From positions 434,001 to 498,000 of the forward strand of contig NZ_LMLW01000007.1 of the NCBI RefSeq assembly GCF_001422045.1: 64,000 bases of DNA, read 5' to 3'. The notes beneath the pieces are model-generated. The model saw nothing but the letters and a program-made list of their open reading frames with translations, was not told the origin of the DNA and searched no databases. Numbering within the stretch: position 1 is the stretch's first letter; every line of letters starts with the position of its first letter. Source of the stretch: Sphingomonas sp. Leaf242. GTDB taxonomy: Bacteria > Pseudomonadota > Alphaproteobacteria > Sphingomonadales > Sphingomonadaceae. Shown one piece after another: positions 1 through 8,235 of the stretch. The translations under genes and the position numbers were made by a program.

Positions 1-333
1 GACGGTACGCGGGCGGCGCGCGAACTTCTGCAACGCGGCGTAGCGTTCGATGCGATCGTCGCGGCGAGCGATCTGATCGCGCTGGCGGCGATGCGCGTGC
101 TGGCGGGGGCGGGATTGAACGTGCCGTACGACGTCGCGATCGTCGGGTTTGACGATATCCCCGCCGCCAGTCTCGCCAACCCGCCGCTGACCACGGTCGC
201 ACAGGATACCGCACTCGCGGGGCGGCGGCTGGTCGAGATGTTGCTCGCGCGGATCGGCGATCGTTCGGTCGCCAGCACCGTGCTGCCCACCCAACTCGTG
301 ATCCGGCGGTCGTCGGGCGAAGGACCCAACTGA
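1..333 (+). CDS. LacI-family transcriptional regulator, C-terminal part
   Basis: The reading frame is open from base 1, so the gene starts upstream of the window and only about 110 C-terminal residues are visible. They match the end of the periplasmic-binding-protein-like effector domain of LacI/GalR repressors: the run VAIVGFDDIPAASLANPPLT followed by a TTVAQDTALAGRRLVEMLL helix and a final beta strand ending VIRRSS. The DNA-binding domain is not visible. The stop codon abuts the start of the next gene, a sugar-type MFS transporter, so the two are probably one operon and the regulator likely senses a sugar related to the transported one. The effector cannot be named from this fragment. Confidence 0.9.
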   Translation, partial: DGTRAARELLQRGVAFDAIVAASDLIALAAMRVLAGAGLNVPYDVAIVGFDDIPAASLANPPLTTVAQDTALAGRRLVEMLLARIGDRSVASTVLPTQLVIRRSSGEGPN

Positions 334-1824
334 ATGTCGACCGCTGCAAGGCAAAAGCCACGCCAGGGGTTCTGGGGCCTGTGGAACATCTCGTTCGGGT
401 TCTTCGGGATCCAGATCGGCTTCGCGTTGCAGAACGCCAACGTCAGTAGAATCTTCCAGTCGCTGGGAACGAGCGTCGACGATCTCGCCTTCCTTTGGAT
501 CGCCGCGCCGCTGACCGGGCTGCTCGTCCAGCCGGTGATCGGCCATTACAGCGACCGGACCTGGGGGCGGCTCGGACGCCGGCGGCCGTATTTCCTGGCA
601 GGCGCGATGCTCGCGACGATCGCGCTGCTCGCGATGCCGAACGCGCCGGTGCTGTGGGTAGCCGCCATCTTGCTGTGGATGCTCGACGGGTCGCTCAACG
701 TCGCGATGGAGCCGTTCCGCGCGTTCGTCGGCGACATGCTCGGCAGCCGCCAGCGCACTGCCGGGTTCGCGTTCCAGACCGGTTTCATCGGCGCTGGCGC
801 GGTGATCGGCAGCCTCGCACCGATCATCCTGACTGACGTGTTTCAGGTCGCCAACACCGCGCCGGCGGGCGGCATCCCGCTGTCGGTGCAATACGGCTTC
901 TACATCGGCGCGCTGGCGCTGTTCTTCGCGGTGCTCTGGACCGTGCTGACCACTCGCGAATATTCGCCGGCGCAGATGGCCGCGTTCGAGGACGAAGGTG
1001 AGGTCGCGCCGCGCGACACGATCGTCGGGTCCAGCGCGAAGCTCGCGCCCGTCTGGATCGCGCTAGGCGCCATCGTGATCGCGGCCGTGGCTAAGTTCGG
1101 GCTCGACAAGCCGGTCTATCTGCTCGGCGGCGGGCTCATCGCGTTCGGCGCGGCGCTGCTGGTCAGTGCCGCGCTCGTCAGGTCCGGCCGGGAGGGCAAC
1201 GTCCTAAGCCAGATCATCGGCGATCTCGGCACCATGCCGACCACGATGAAACAACTCGCACTTGTCCAGTTCTTCACTTGGTCGGCGCTGTTCATCATGT
1301 GGATTTACACCACGCCGATCGTCACGCAGCACGTGTTCGGGACGACCGACACGACCAGCGCCGCGTATAACGACGGCGCGAACTGGGTCGGCGTGCTGTT
1401 CGCGGTCTACAACGGCGTGGCGACGCTGTGGGCGTTCGTGATGCCGTCGCTGGCAGCGCGGATCGGTCGCCGGGATGCGCACATCCTCGGGTTGCTCTGC
1501 GGCGCGGCGGGGTTCGCGTCGTTCCTCGTGGTGCGCGACCAGTATCTGTTGATCGTATCGATGGTGCTGATCGGGATCGCCTGGTCGTCAATCCTGACGA
1601 TGCCCTATGCAATCCTGTCCAACGCGCTGCCGCAGGCCAAGCTCGGCGTGTACATGGGCCTGTTCAACATCTTCATCGTCCTGCCGCAGCTAATCGTGTC
1701 GTCGGTGATGGGGCAGGTGGTCCGCACGTTCTTTCCCGGCGATGCGGTGTGGGCGATGCTGATCGCCGCGGGGGTGATGGGCGTGGCGGCGCTGGCGATG
1801 CTGCGGGTTCCGCGGAACGCCTGA
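334..1824 (+). CDS. MFS transporter, SLC45/GPH-like sugar:cation symporter
   Basis: This 496-residue polytopic inner-membrane protein has about 12 hydrophobic segments. A basic cytoplasmic loop after the second segment reads GHYSDRTWGRLGRRRPY (about residues 70-86), the signature of the sucrose/maltose (SLC45-like) branch of the major facilitator superfamily. A longer hydrophilic loop near residues 210-235 separates the two halves. The ATG follows the LacI stop with no gap, which indicates translational coupling. By family, it imports a disaccharide or glucoside with a cation. The substrate is not identifiable here, since the hydrolase genes that normally accompany it would lie left of the window. 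Confidence 0.85.
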   Translation: MSTAARQKPRQGFWGLWNISFGFFGIQIGFALQNANVSRIFQSLGTSVDDLAFLWIAAPLTGLLVQPVIGHYSDRTWGRLGRRRPYFLAGAMLATIALLAMPNAPVLWVAAILLWMLDGSLNVAMEPFRAFVGDMLGSRQRTAGFAFQTGFIGAGAVIGSLAPIILTDVFQVANTAPAGGIPLSVQYGFYIGALALFFAVLWTVLTTREYSPAQMAAFEDEGEVAPRDTIVGSSAKLAPVWIALGAIVIAAVAKFGLDKPVYLLGGGLIAFGAALLVSAALVRSGREGNVLSQIIGDLGTMPTTMKQLALVQFFTWSALFIMWIYTTPIVTQHVFGTTDTTSAAYNDGANWVGVLFAVYNGVATLWAFVMPSLAARIGRRDAHILGLLCGAAGFASFLVVRDQYLLIVSMVLIGIAWSSILTMPYAILSNALPQAKLGVYMGLFNIFIVLPQLIVSSVMGQVVRTFFPGDAVWAMLIAAGVMGVAALAMLRVPRNA

Positions 1825-1830
1825 CGCCCT

Positions 1831-1928
1831 CCGTGATGCTGGGCTTGTTCCCGCATCCACTGTGCCGCGGGCTCACGGGCCGATCGATGCGCGGAACGGT
1901 GGATCCCGGAACTAGTCCGGGGCGACGG
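1831..1928. repeat. Intergenic inverted-repeat element, family A copy 1
   Basis: The two roughly 38-base arms are imperfect inverted copies. The right arm contains GCGGAACGGTGGATCCCGGA and then ACTAGTCCGGGG; the left arm contains the degenerate complement. A second copy lies at 17624-17720. It sits between convergent genes, seven bases after the MFS stop and just before the DUF1190 stop, so it could act as a bidirectional terminator. Confidence 0.75.
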
Positions 1929-1932
1929 GATG

Positions 1933-2502
1933 CTAGCCGCCGAAGCTCCGCCCGCCGAAGCCGCCACCGAACCCGCCGCGCGAGATCACCGAACTGCGCG
2001 ACTGGACGCGGGCAGGGGCCCTTGCCGTGGTCGGCGTGAACGCATCCGAACCTACCCGCGTCCGGCCGGTGACATAGTCGCGGTTGATGCGGCCACCTGC
2101 GCCACCATAATAATTGCCGTCGCGATCGCGGTACATCGGCGCACCGCGCGCGCCGAAGCCGCCGTTGAGCGCCTGTCCGACCAGGAACCCGGTCAGCAAC
2201 GGCGTGAAGAAGCTCCCGCCGCTGCCGTTGTTGCGCGGCTCGCACTGTGCGGCGCCATATTGCTCCTCGCAGGTCTGGCGATCCTCGAACCGAGGCCCGG
2301 TCTTCGCCGCGTCGGCCTTGGCCTGCTCGAACGCGGTGTCGCACTGGACTGCCGACAACGCGCCTGCCGCGCGGCACTCCTGCACCGACGCATAGCTCTG
2401 CGCCTCGACGGGTTTGCCGCCAACATCGCCGTCGCACGCGGTCAGCGAGATGCCAGAGCCTGCGATCAGGCTGGTAAGGACGATCGATCTGGAACGCTTC
2501 AT
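1933..2502 (-). CDS. DUF1190 (YgiB/YjfM-like) lipoprotein
   Basis: This 189-residue protein starts at MKRSRSIVL; a longer frame to 2553 would overlap the upstream gene and lacks the signal sequence at its N-terminus. A lipoprotein signal ends in SLTAC (about residue 23), so it is probably membrane anchored. A cysteine-rich middle part (QECRAAGALSAVQCD, QTCEEQYGAAQCE) is followed by a Gly/Arg/Phe-rich tail ending GGFGGGFGGRSFGG. This matches the DUF1190 family of E. coli YgiB and YjfM, whose biochemical role is unknown. It is the last gene of a three-gene minus-strand run with DUF350 and DUF2491, the same company YjfM keeps in enterobacteria. Confidence 0.85.
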   Translation of the reverse strand: MKRSRSIVLTSLIAGSGISLTACDGDVGGKPVEAQSYASVQECRAAGALSAVQCDTAFEQAKADAAKTGPRFEDRQTCEEQYGAAQCEPRNNGSGGSFFTPLLTGFLVGQALNGGFGARGAPMYRDRDGNYYGGAGGRINRDYVTGRTRVGSDAFTPTTARAPARVQSRSSVISRGGFGGGFGGRSFGG

Positions 2503-2513
2503 CGCTATGCCCC

Positions 2514-2927
2514 TCAGTTCGTCATGCAGGCGGCGTTGAGGATGCCGACGCACAGCGAGATGCTGCCCATATAGGTCGCCGCCGCGATTTCACCGCGGAC
2601 GATCCGGTCGTTGAAGTCGCGCATCACGAAATGCTGGACCACCTGGAACGTGACGATCTGGATCACGCCGGCGAGCAGCGCCCACACCGCGAACTCGACC
2701 AGCGAAACCGTATGCGTCAGCGCGGACGCGAGTGGCAGGACATAGCCGAGCAGCGCTGCACCCAGCGTGATCGCCGCAGCGGTGTTGCCTTCGCGGATCA
2801 ACGACTTCTCGTGATACGGCGTCGCGACCTGATAGACGATCTTGAACAGTATCGTGAACGCCCCGGCTGCGACGAACGCGATCAGGAAGGCGAGCGCACT
2901 GGCGCCGAAGCTGTATTGGTCGATCAT
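2514..2927 (-). CDS. DUF350 membrane protein (YjfL-like)
   Basis: This 137-residue inner-membrane protein has four hydrophobic segments (about residues 10-32, 50-70, 80-105 and 115-135). The pattern of a pair of DUF350 repeats is clear: an Ala/Gly-rich segment with NTAAAITLGAALLGYVLPLA is followed by an acidic/aromatic loop. E. coli YjfL is the nearest familiar relative. It is translated between DUF2491 (32 bases upstream) and DUF1190 (11 bases downstream), so the three are likely cotranscribed. Function is unknown; the PspA neighbour suggests a membrane-integrity role. Confidence 0.85.
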   Translation of the reverse strand: MIDQYSFGASALAFLIAFVAAGAFTILFKIVYQVATPYHEKSLIREGNTAAAITLGAALLGYVLPLASALTHTVSLVEFAVWALLAGVIQIVTFQVVQHFVMRDFNDRIVRGEIAAATYMGSISLCVGILNAACMTN

Positions 2928-2959
2928 GGCATTTCCCCCGGAGCCGTCTGCGCGCGACG

Positions 2960-3601
2960 CTAGGCCCTGAACTCGCCGAGTTCCAGTGCCATGCCCAGCA
3001 TGATCTCGAACGAGACGTCGCCGGACTCGGTCTCCATGTCGATCGCGAGCAGCAATTCGCGGCCGTCATCGCCCGGCAGGTCGCGGCTGAACAGCATGCA
3101 GGTCTGGAAGATGCGGCGGTCGACGATCCCGTCGCGGTCGTCGTGAAGTTCCTCCCAGAACGTCACGGGCTCCTGCTCGCTCGCTTCGGGGCCGAACCAT
3201 GCGCGGCTGTATTCTGGCAGTCCTTCGGCGGTGAAGGTGCGTACCTTGAGCCGGCTTTTCCACGCCGGACGCTCGGCGGCGGACGACGGATAGCTGCTGT
3301 CCCACGGTGCGAACAGCGTGACATCCGTCACGTCCTGCCCGTCGCGGTCGTTCGACACCGCCTGGAACATGATGTCGTCGTCGGTGTAGAACCGGTGGAC
3401 GAAGCCGCCCTCGTTGAGGTCGATCAGCCCCTGCGCGACGATCACCAGCGTATCGCGGTCGAAAGGGAACAGGAGTTCGGACCCGAACCGGCGCCATGCG
3501 AGCGGATCGACCGTCACCGTCCGCCCCAGCGTGACGTTGCGGACGACGGGCAGGGCGTTGCCGTCAAGCGCTGGCTTGCGGCCGAACAGGCGATCGAACA
3601 T
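2960..3601 (-). CDS. DUF2491 family protein (YjfK-like)
   Basis: This 213-residue soluble protein begins MFDRLFGRKP and has no signal peptide. Its length and sequence character (VTLGRTVTVDPLAWRRFGSE, a DDDIMFQAV strand, and VTFWEELHDDRDG) match the DUF2491 family, represented by E. coli YjfK. It is the first gene of the minus-strand run DUF2491-DUF350-DUF1190 and is divergent from DUF2170-pspA. The role is not established; inferred from context, it works with the PspA/DUF350 membrane-stress proteins. Confidence 0.8.
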   Translation of the reverse strand: MFDRLFGRKPALDGNALPVVRNVTLGRTVTVDPLAWRRFGSELLFPFDRDTLVIVAQGLIDLNEGGFVHRFYTDDDIMFQAVSNDRDGQDVTDVTLFAPWDSSYPSSAAERPAWKSRLKVRTFTAEGLPEYSRAWFGPEASEQEPVTFWEELHDDRDGIVDRRIFQTCMLFSRDLPGDDGRELLLAIDMETESGDVSFEIMLGMALELGEFRA

Positions 3602-3670
3602 GCAATCCTCGCGTCTCTTTGGTTGGCCTGCCTCTTAGGGCAAAGCGGGCGGGCTCGCAAAGCGCAACCC

Positions 3671-3754
3671 CCGTCATCCTGACGAAAGTCAGGACCCAGA
3701 GCCAACAGCGCCGCCCTCCGTGACCCTGGCTCCTGACTTTCGTCAGGATGACGG
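3671..3754. repeat. Intergenic inverted-repeat element, family B copy 1
   Basis: This 84-base element has arms CCGTCATCCTGACGAAAGTC and their inverted copy, ending at GATGACGG; each arm also contains the short hairpin CCTGACGAAAGTCAGG. A copy of identical length lies at 58618-58701. It occupies most of the divergent intergenic region between DUF2491 and DUF2170, so it may affect the promoters there. Confidence 0.85.
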
Positions 3755-3827
3755 AAGTGGGGAGGGTGGCAGGCGCTCGCGAAAAGCCTATGTGTGCGGT
3801 CGAGCGACAAGCACGGGAGTTCTTGCA

Positions 3828-4262
3828 TTGACCGACATCTGGACCGTCCGCAGCCTGAAGGCCGCGCTCGACACGTCCGAGCCCGCGAAAGCCGGCGAGT
3901 TTTCCGCGCGGATCCTGGAGGGCGCGGACCCGGTGCTGCTGGTGACGATGCACCACCACGGCGACCTCGAACTGTTCGTCAACGTCAGCGAGGCGCAGAT
4001 CGCGTGCTCGACGTTGCTGTGGCCGTGTGACGAGCAGGAGGACCAGTTGGCGTTCAACACCTTCCTGCTGAAGTCGCAGAAGCTGGTGCCGCTGTCGAAC
4101 TTCGGGATCGGCATCGTCGATGGCCGCGATTATTACGAGCTGTTCGGCGAACTCGCGACGTCGAGCCCGCTCGATACCGTGATCATCGAACTGCGCACGC
4201 TTGCCGAGAATGCGATCGATGCGGCCACCGACCTGCGCCACGCGCAGATTCCAGCCGCCTGA
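3828..4262 (+). CDS. DUF2170 family protein (YjfI-like)
   Basis: This 144-residue cytoplasmic protein is read from a TTG start, chosen because GGGAG lies eight bases upstream (3815-3819) and the frame further upstream runs into the family B repeat. The sequence LTDIWTVRSLKAAL, the HHHGDLELFVNVSEAQI strand and CDEQEDQLAFNTFLLKSQK fit DUF2170 (E. coli YjfI). It heads the plus-strand run DUF2170-pspA-yjfC-ankyrin. In enterobacteria the same protein also directly precedes a PspA paralogue (YjfJ), which supports the assignment. The molecular function is unknown. Confidence 0.82.
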   Translation: MTDIWTVRSLKAALDTSEPAKAGEFSARILEGADPVLLVTMHHHGDLELFVNVSEAQIACSTLLWPCDEQEDQLAFNTFLLKSQKLVPLSNFGIGIVDGRDYYELFGELATSSPLDTVIIELRTLAENAIDAATDLRHAQIPAA

Positions 4263-4287
4263 TTTAGATACAAACGGAGAGACTGGC

Positions 4288-5037
4288 ATGGCCATCTGGA
4301 GCAAGCTTTTCACCCTCGGTCGTGCCGGCGCGCACGAAGCCGGGGCGGCGGTCGTCGATGCGAACGCGCTGCGTATCCTCGACCAGGAAATCCGCGATGC
4401 CGACAAGGCGCAAGGCAAGGCACGCGACGATCTCGCGGGGCTGGTAGCGCGTCGCCGCATCCTCGAAACCGAGGTCGAGAGCTTCCGCGCGCAGGCGACC
4501 AAGTACGAGGCCTCGGCGCGGATCGCGGTCGAGAAGGGCAACATGGATCTCGCGCGCCAGGTCGCACAGCGGATCGCCGACCTTGAGCAGGACATCGCGC
4601 TGAAGTCCCCGCAGGTCGAGGACATGCGCGCCGCCGAGGAGCAGATCCACACCGCCGTCGCGCAGACCGATCGGAAAATCGAACAGCTCCGCCGCGAGGT
4701 CGAGGTCGTCAAGGTCAACGAGTCGGTGCAGAAGGCGCAGGCCTCGGTCGCGTCGGGCAGCATGGGTGCGGGCAACAAGCTGGGCTCGGCGGCGGACAGC
4801 CTCGCGCGTATTCGTGAACGCCAGGCGATCCGTGGCGAGCGGATCAAGGCGGCAGGCGAACTGGAAGACCGCCGCACCGGTGCCGATCTCGACGAGAAGC
4901 TGCGGCTCGCGGGCATCGGCCCCGGCCAGTCGTCCGCGGACGACGTGCTCGCACGCCTGACCGCACCGAAGACGCCAGAACTCGGCCAGACGCTGCAGAT
5001 CGGGCAGCGCGACGACTCCAAGACGTCGGACTCCTGA
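4288..5037 (+). CDS. pspA: PspA/IM30-family phage-shock protein (YjfJ-like)
   Basis: This 249-residue protein starts at MAIWSKLFTLGRAG after a GGAGAG ribosome site. An amphipathic N-terminal helix is followed by long charged heptad-rich helices (about residues 30-165), the coiled-coil hairpin of PspA/Vipp1/IM30 (ESCRT-III-like) proteins that coat and stabilise the inner membrane. A low-complexity linker rich in Ser, Gly and Ala (about 165-180) and a further helix follow. It is slightly longer than E. coli PspA (222). It lies between DUF2170 and a glutathionylspermidine-synthase-like gene, the yjfI-yjfJ-yjfC order, so it is the YjfJ branch rather than the pspABC-regulated one; no PspB, PspC or PspF is nearby. 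Confidence 0.85.
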   Translation: MAIWSKLFTLGRAGAHEAGAAVVDANALRILDQEIRDADKAQGKARDDLAGLVARRRILETEVESFRAQATKYEASARIAVEKGNMDLARQVAQRIADLEQDIALKSPQVEDMRAAEEQIHTAVAQTDRKIEQLRREVEVVKVNESVQKAQASVASGSMGAGNKLGSAADSLARIRERQAIRGERIKAAGELEDRRTGADLDEKLRLAGIGPGQSSADDVLARLTAPKTPELGQTLQIGQRDDSKTSDS

Positions 5038-6206
5038 TGCGCCGGATCGCGGTCGACCCGCGCGGCGATTGGCGCGAGCGGGCCGACGCGATCGGGTTCG
5101 TCTATCACGACACGGATGGTGAACCATACTGGGACGAGGGCGCGGCATACGCCTTCACGCTGGCGGAGATCGAGGAGGACCTCGAGCCCGCCGCCGAACA
5201 GCTGCACGCGATGTGCCTCGATCTGGTTGACGAGGTGGTCCGCGACCAGCAATTGATGGAACGCCTCGCGATCCCGCGCGAGCAATGGAACTACGTTGCG
5301 GAGACGTGGCGGACGCGCCAGCCGTCGCTCTATGGGCGGTTCGACTTTGCCTATGACGGCACCGGACCGGCCAAGCTTTACGAGTATAACGCCGACACGC
5401 CGACCTCGGTGTTCGAATGCGCGACGTTCCAGTGGATGTGGCTGGAGGATCTGCTCGCGAGCGGTGCGTTGCCGGCCGGGACGGACCAGTTCAACAGCCT
5501 GTTCGACAAGCTGCGCGAACGCTTCCGTGCGCTGTTCCCGAGCGGCGGCTTCGTCCATTTCGCGGCGGACGCGTCGGCGATCGAGGATCGCCAGACCGTG
5601 CGGTTCTTCGAGGATCTGGCTTCGCAGGTCGGGATCGAGCCGAAGTTCGTCGAGATGAAGGACATCGGCCTCGCTGCCGACGGGCGCTTCGTCGATACCG
5701 ATGGCTTCGAGGTGCAGGCCGCGTTCAAGCTGTATCCCTGGGAATTCATGCTCCGCGAGCCCTATGCGCCGAACCTGTCGCGCGCCGACGTGCGTTGGAT
5801 CGAGCCGGCGTGGAAGTCGATCCTGTCGAACAAGGGCATCCTCCCGCTGCTGTGGGAGCGCCAACCCGAGCATCCGAACCTGCTCCCCGCGTTCTTCGAC
5901 GACGATCCCGCCGCGAAGATCCTCGGGCCTAAGTATGTCCGCAAACCTTTGTTCTCGCGCGAGGGTGCGAACGTCGAGGTGATCGGCGATAGCAGCTACG
6001 CGGTGCTCGACCAGGGTTACGGGGCGGAGGGTGCGATCCGCCAGGCCTATGCACCGCCACCCGTGTTCGACGGCCGCCATCCGGTGATCGGCGCGTGGAT
6101 GGTCGGCAACGAAGCCGCCGGGATCGGCGTTCGGGAGGACGACACGGTCGTGACGCGCAATCTCGCGCGGTTCGTGCCGCATATCATCGAGGCAAATGAT
6201 GACTGA
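5037..6206 (+). CDS. yjfC: Glutathionylspermidine synthase-like ATP-grasp protein (YjfC family)
   Basis: This 389-residue protein aligns by eye along its whole length with E. coli YjfC: EPYWDEGAAYAFTLAEIEED, LYEYNADTPTSVFE, WKSILSNKGILPLLW, YVRKPLFSREGANVEV and the C-terminal GIREDDTVVTRNLARFVPHI. These belong to the C-terminal synthetase (C-N ligase) half of Gsp synthetase/amidase; the amidase half is absent, as in YjfC. The family reaction would be ATP-dependent amide formation between glutathione and a polyamine, not proven for this branch. The start codon overlaps the pspA stop (TGATG), so the two are coupled. Confidence 0.88.
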   Translation: MRRIAVDPRGDWRERADAIGFVYHDTDGEPYWDEGAAYAFTLAEIEEDLEPAAEQLHAMCLDLVDEVVRDQQLMERLAIPREQWNYVAETWRTRQPSLYGRFDFAYDGTGPAKLYEYNADTPTSVFECATFQWMWLEDLLASGALPAGTDQFNSLFDKLRERFRALFPSGGFVHFAADASAIEDRQTVRFFEDLASQVGIEPKFVEMKDIGLAADGRFVDTDGFEVQAAFKLYPWEFMLREPYAPNLSRADVRWIEPAWKSILSNKGILPLLWERQPEHPNLLPAFFDDDPAAKILGPKYVRKPLFSREGANVEVIGDSSYAVLDQGYGAEGAIRQAYAPPPVFDGRHPVIGAWMVGNEAAGIGVREDDTVVTRNLARFVPHIIEANDD

Positions 6207-6717
6207 GTCGCGAGACCTGCCCCCGTTGCCGCCGATGGAGCGGCTGGTCGAACTGATGTTCGACGCCGCGCGGACGGGGCGGGACGAGATGATCCCGGCA
6301 TTGTTGCAGGCGGGCGTCGACATCGAGGTGACCGATGCGAAAGGCTACACGCCGCTGGTGATCGCCAGCTACAACGGCCAAGCCGAAGCCACCGCGGCTC
6401 TCCTGGCGGCTGGAGCACAGGTTGATGGCGCAGCGGATGCGCGCGGCAACACCGCCCTGATGGGCGTCTGCTTTAAAGGTTACGGCGAAATCGCTCAGAT
6501 CCTGCTTGATGCGGGCGCTGACGTGAACCGGCGGAACGGCGTCGGCCAGACCGCGCTGATGATGGCCGCGCTGGTAAACAAGACGACGATGATCGATCTG
6601 TTGTTAGAACACGGCGCGGACCCGGCGATCGTCGATGCGGCAGGGAACAGCGTGCATTCGCTATCGGTTTCGCAGGGTAACGCGGCGTTGGCCGCACGTT
6701 TCGCAACGACGGGTTAG
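6196..6717 (+). CDS. Ankyrin-repeat protein
   Basis: This 173-residue protein has about four ankyrin repeats: MIPALLQAGVDIEVTDAKGY, TPLVIASYNGQAEATAALLA, TALMGVCFKGYGEIAQILLD, and TALMMAALVNKTTMIDLLLE with HGADPAIVDAAGN. No signal peptide or enzymatic domain is visible, so it is likely a cytoplasmic protein-protein adaptor. Its start overlaps the end of yjfC by 11 bases, making it the last gene of the DUF2170-pspA-yjfC unit. A second in-frame ATG follows the first directly. An ankyrin partner is an addition to the classic enterobacterial set. Confidence 0.85.
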   Translation: MMTESRDLPPLPPMERLVELMFDAARTGRDEMIPALLQAGVDIEVTDAKGYTPLVIASYNGQAEATAALLAAGAQVDGAADARGNTALMGVCFKGYGEIAQILLDAGADVNRRNGVGQTALMMAALVNKTTMIDLLLEHGADPAIVDAAGNSVHSLSVSQGNAALAARFATTG

Positions 6718-6727
6718 CCCCCTACGC

Positions 6728-6835
6728 CACCACCCCGGCGAAGGCCGGGGTCCAATTGGAAAGGTTGCAGTAACGGCAAACTGCGCTTCGTTAGCGCCGT
6801 TCCCCAATTGGACCCCGGCCTTCGCCGGGGTGGTG
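6728..6835. repeat. Intergenic inverted-repeat element, family C copy 1
   Basis: The 108-base element has near-perfect terminal arms: CACCACCCCGGCGAAGGCCG then GGGTCCAATTGG, and their complement at the right end. The conserved centre carries GGAAAGG...GTAACGG. Copies lie at 23460-23566 and 56164-56270. It fills the gap between the convergent ankyrin and trhO genes. Confidence 0.9.
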
Positions 6836-6857
6836 AAGCCGGTCAAGGCGGTGCGGA

Positions 6858-7814
6858 TCAATCCGCCCCATGCGTCTTTGGCAAAACCGCCCCGACATGC
6901 GTCTCGCCCCGAGCCTCGGCCAACCGCATCTGCCGCTCGCGCTCGGCATAGCCCGCGCGCTGCACCTCATCCCGCGCATCATGACACGCTGGGCAACTCA
7001 CCCCCTCGACATACAGCGGCGAGCCACGATTCTCCACGCTCACCGGCATCCGGCACGCGTGGCACAGGACATGACTTCCCAACGCGAGCCCATGTCCAAC
7101 CGTAACCCGCTGATCGAACACGAAACACTCGCCCTCCCAAAGGCTCTCCGCCGCGGGCACGGTTTCCAGATACTTCAGGATGCCGCCCTTGAGGTGATAC
7201 ACCTCGTCGAGCCCCTCGGCCTTCAGGAACGCGGTCGACTTCTCGCAGCGTATCCCCCCGGTGCAGAACATCGCGATCTTAGGCGGCGGGCCGTCCCCGA
7301 CCAACTCGTTGCGATGCTCGCGAAACCACGCCGGAAAATCCCGGAATGTCCGCGTCTGCGGATCGACCGCGCCGGCAAACGTCCCGACCGCGACCTCATA
7401 GTCGTTGCGCGTATCGATCATGATCGTCCCCGGCTCGGCGATCAGCGCGTTCCAGTCCTCCGGCTCGACATAATGGCCGACGCCCTCCAGCGGATCGATC
7501 GCAGGCTCGCCCATCGTCACGATCTCGCGCTTCAGCCGCACCTTCATCCGATGGAACGGCATGCTCTCGGCGCGCGATTCCTTGACGTCGAGGTCGGCGC
7601 ATCCCGGCAGCGCGCGGATATGCGCAAGCACGGCATCGATCCCCGCCTCGGACCCCGCGATCGTCCCGTTTATCCCCTCGGCGGCGAGCAGCAGCGTCCC
7701 CTTCACCCCGTTGGAACAGCACACGAGCGCAAGCGGCGGCTGGATCGCGGCGATGTCGGCGAACGGCGTGAAGCGGTACAGCGCCACGACGCGGATGGGG
7801 AGGGTTTCGGTCAT
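6858..7814 (-). CDS. trhO: tRNA uridine(34) hydroxylase, rhodanese type (TrhO)
   Basis: This 318-residue protein matches TrhO/YceA, which hydroxylates U34 at C5 in a subset of tRNAs (prephenate-independent route to ho5U). An N-terminal ferredoxin-like domain ([19 protein letters not shown], about residues 37-54) precedes a rhodanese domain with the active-site loop CTGGIRCEK (Cys184 and Cys190). The C-terminal cysteine pairs LCHAC and CPAC look like a metal site. The gene is downstream of the tyrosine-degradation genes on the same strand with a 55-base gap, so cotranscription is possible but functionally unrelated. Confidence 0.92.
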   Translation of the reverse strand: MTETLPIRVVALYRFTPFADIAAIQPPLALVCCSNGVKGTLLLAAEGINGTIAGSEAGIDAVLAHIRALPGCADLDVKESRAESMPFHRMKVRLKREIVTMGEPAIDPLEGVGHYVEPEDWNALIAEPGTIMIDTRNDYEVAVGTFAGAVDPQTRTFRDFPAWFREHRNELVGDGPPPKIAMFCTGGIRCEKSTAFLKAEGLDEVYHLKGGILKYLETVPAAESLWEGECFVFDQRVTVGHGLALGSHVLCHACRMPVSVENRGSPLYVEGVSCPACHDARDEVQRAGYAERERQMRLAEARGETHVGAVLPKTHGAD

Positions 7815-7869
7815 CGGTTCATCGTGCAGGGAAGGAGGTGCGCTCCCTTAGCGCAAGTCGCCCCCCGCG

Positions 7870-8235
7870 TCAGCCTGCGGTAACGATCATCCCGTCGACC
7901 ACCGCAACGGGCCAGGGTGTCAGTCGCGTTCCCCCGCACGGTCCGCCGACGCACACGCCGCTGTCGATCTCGAACAGTGCGGAATGCCAGCTACACGCGA
8001 TCAGGTCCCCGCGCGGCGTGAGATACTGGTCGAGCACCTGCGCGAGCGGCAGTCCCATGTGCGGGCAGCGATCGACATAGCCGAACACCGCGTCGTCCTT
8101 GCGTATGACGAAGCCGTGGAAGCGGCCGGCGCGCATCTGCAGCACGAAGTTGCGGGCCTTGCCGTCCGCGATCGCGTCGAGCGGCGCGAGCTTAATGCCG
8201 CCGGGCGTCGCGGTCAGCCGTTCGCCGTCGCTCAT
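7870..8235 (-). CDS. Rieske [2Fe-2S] protein
   Basis: This 121-residue soluble protein carries both halves of a Rieske cluster site: CPHMG (Cys57, His59) and CSWHSALF (Cys81, His84). It has no catalytic or membrane domain, so it is a stand-alone ferredoxin-like electron carrier or a redox/regulatory subunit. The start MSDGERL is chosen because its ATG overlaps the maiA stop (ATGA); a longer frame upstream would run inside maiA. Its place at the end of the hpd-hmgA-maiA run is notable, since homogentisate degradation needs no Rieske protein; the partner is unknown. Confidence 0.85.
   Translation of the reverse strand: MSDGERLTATPGGIKLAPLDAIADGKARNFVLQMRAGRFHGFVIRKDDAVFGYVDRCPHMGLPLAQVLDQYLTPRGDLIACSWHSALFEIDSGVCVGGPCGGTRLTPWPVAVVDGMIVTAG

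Noticed and set aside
3564..6323. Long minus-strand frame of 919 codons opposite the pspA-yjfC genes
   Set aside because: It is an antisense shadow of DUF2170, pspA and yjfC in high-GC DNA; the plus-strand proteins match known families.
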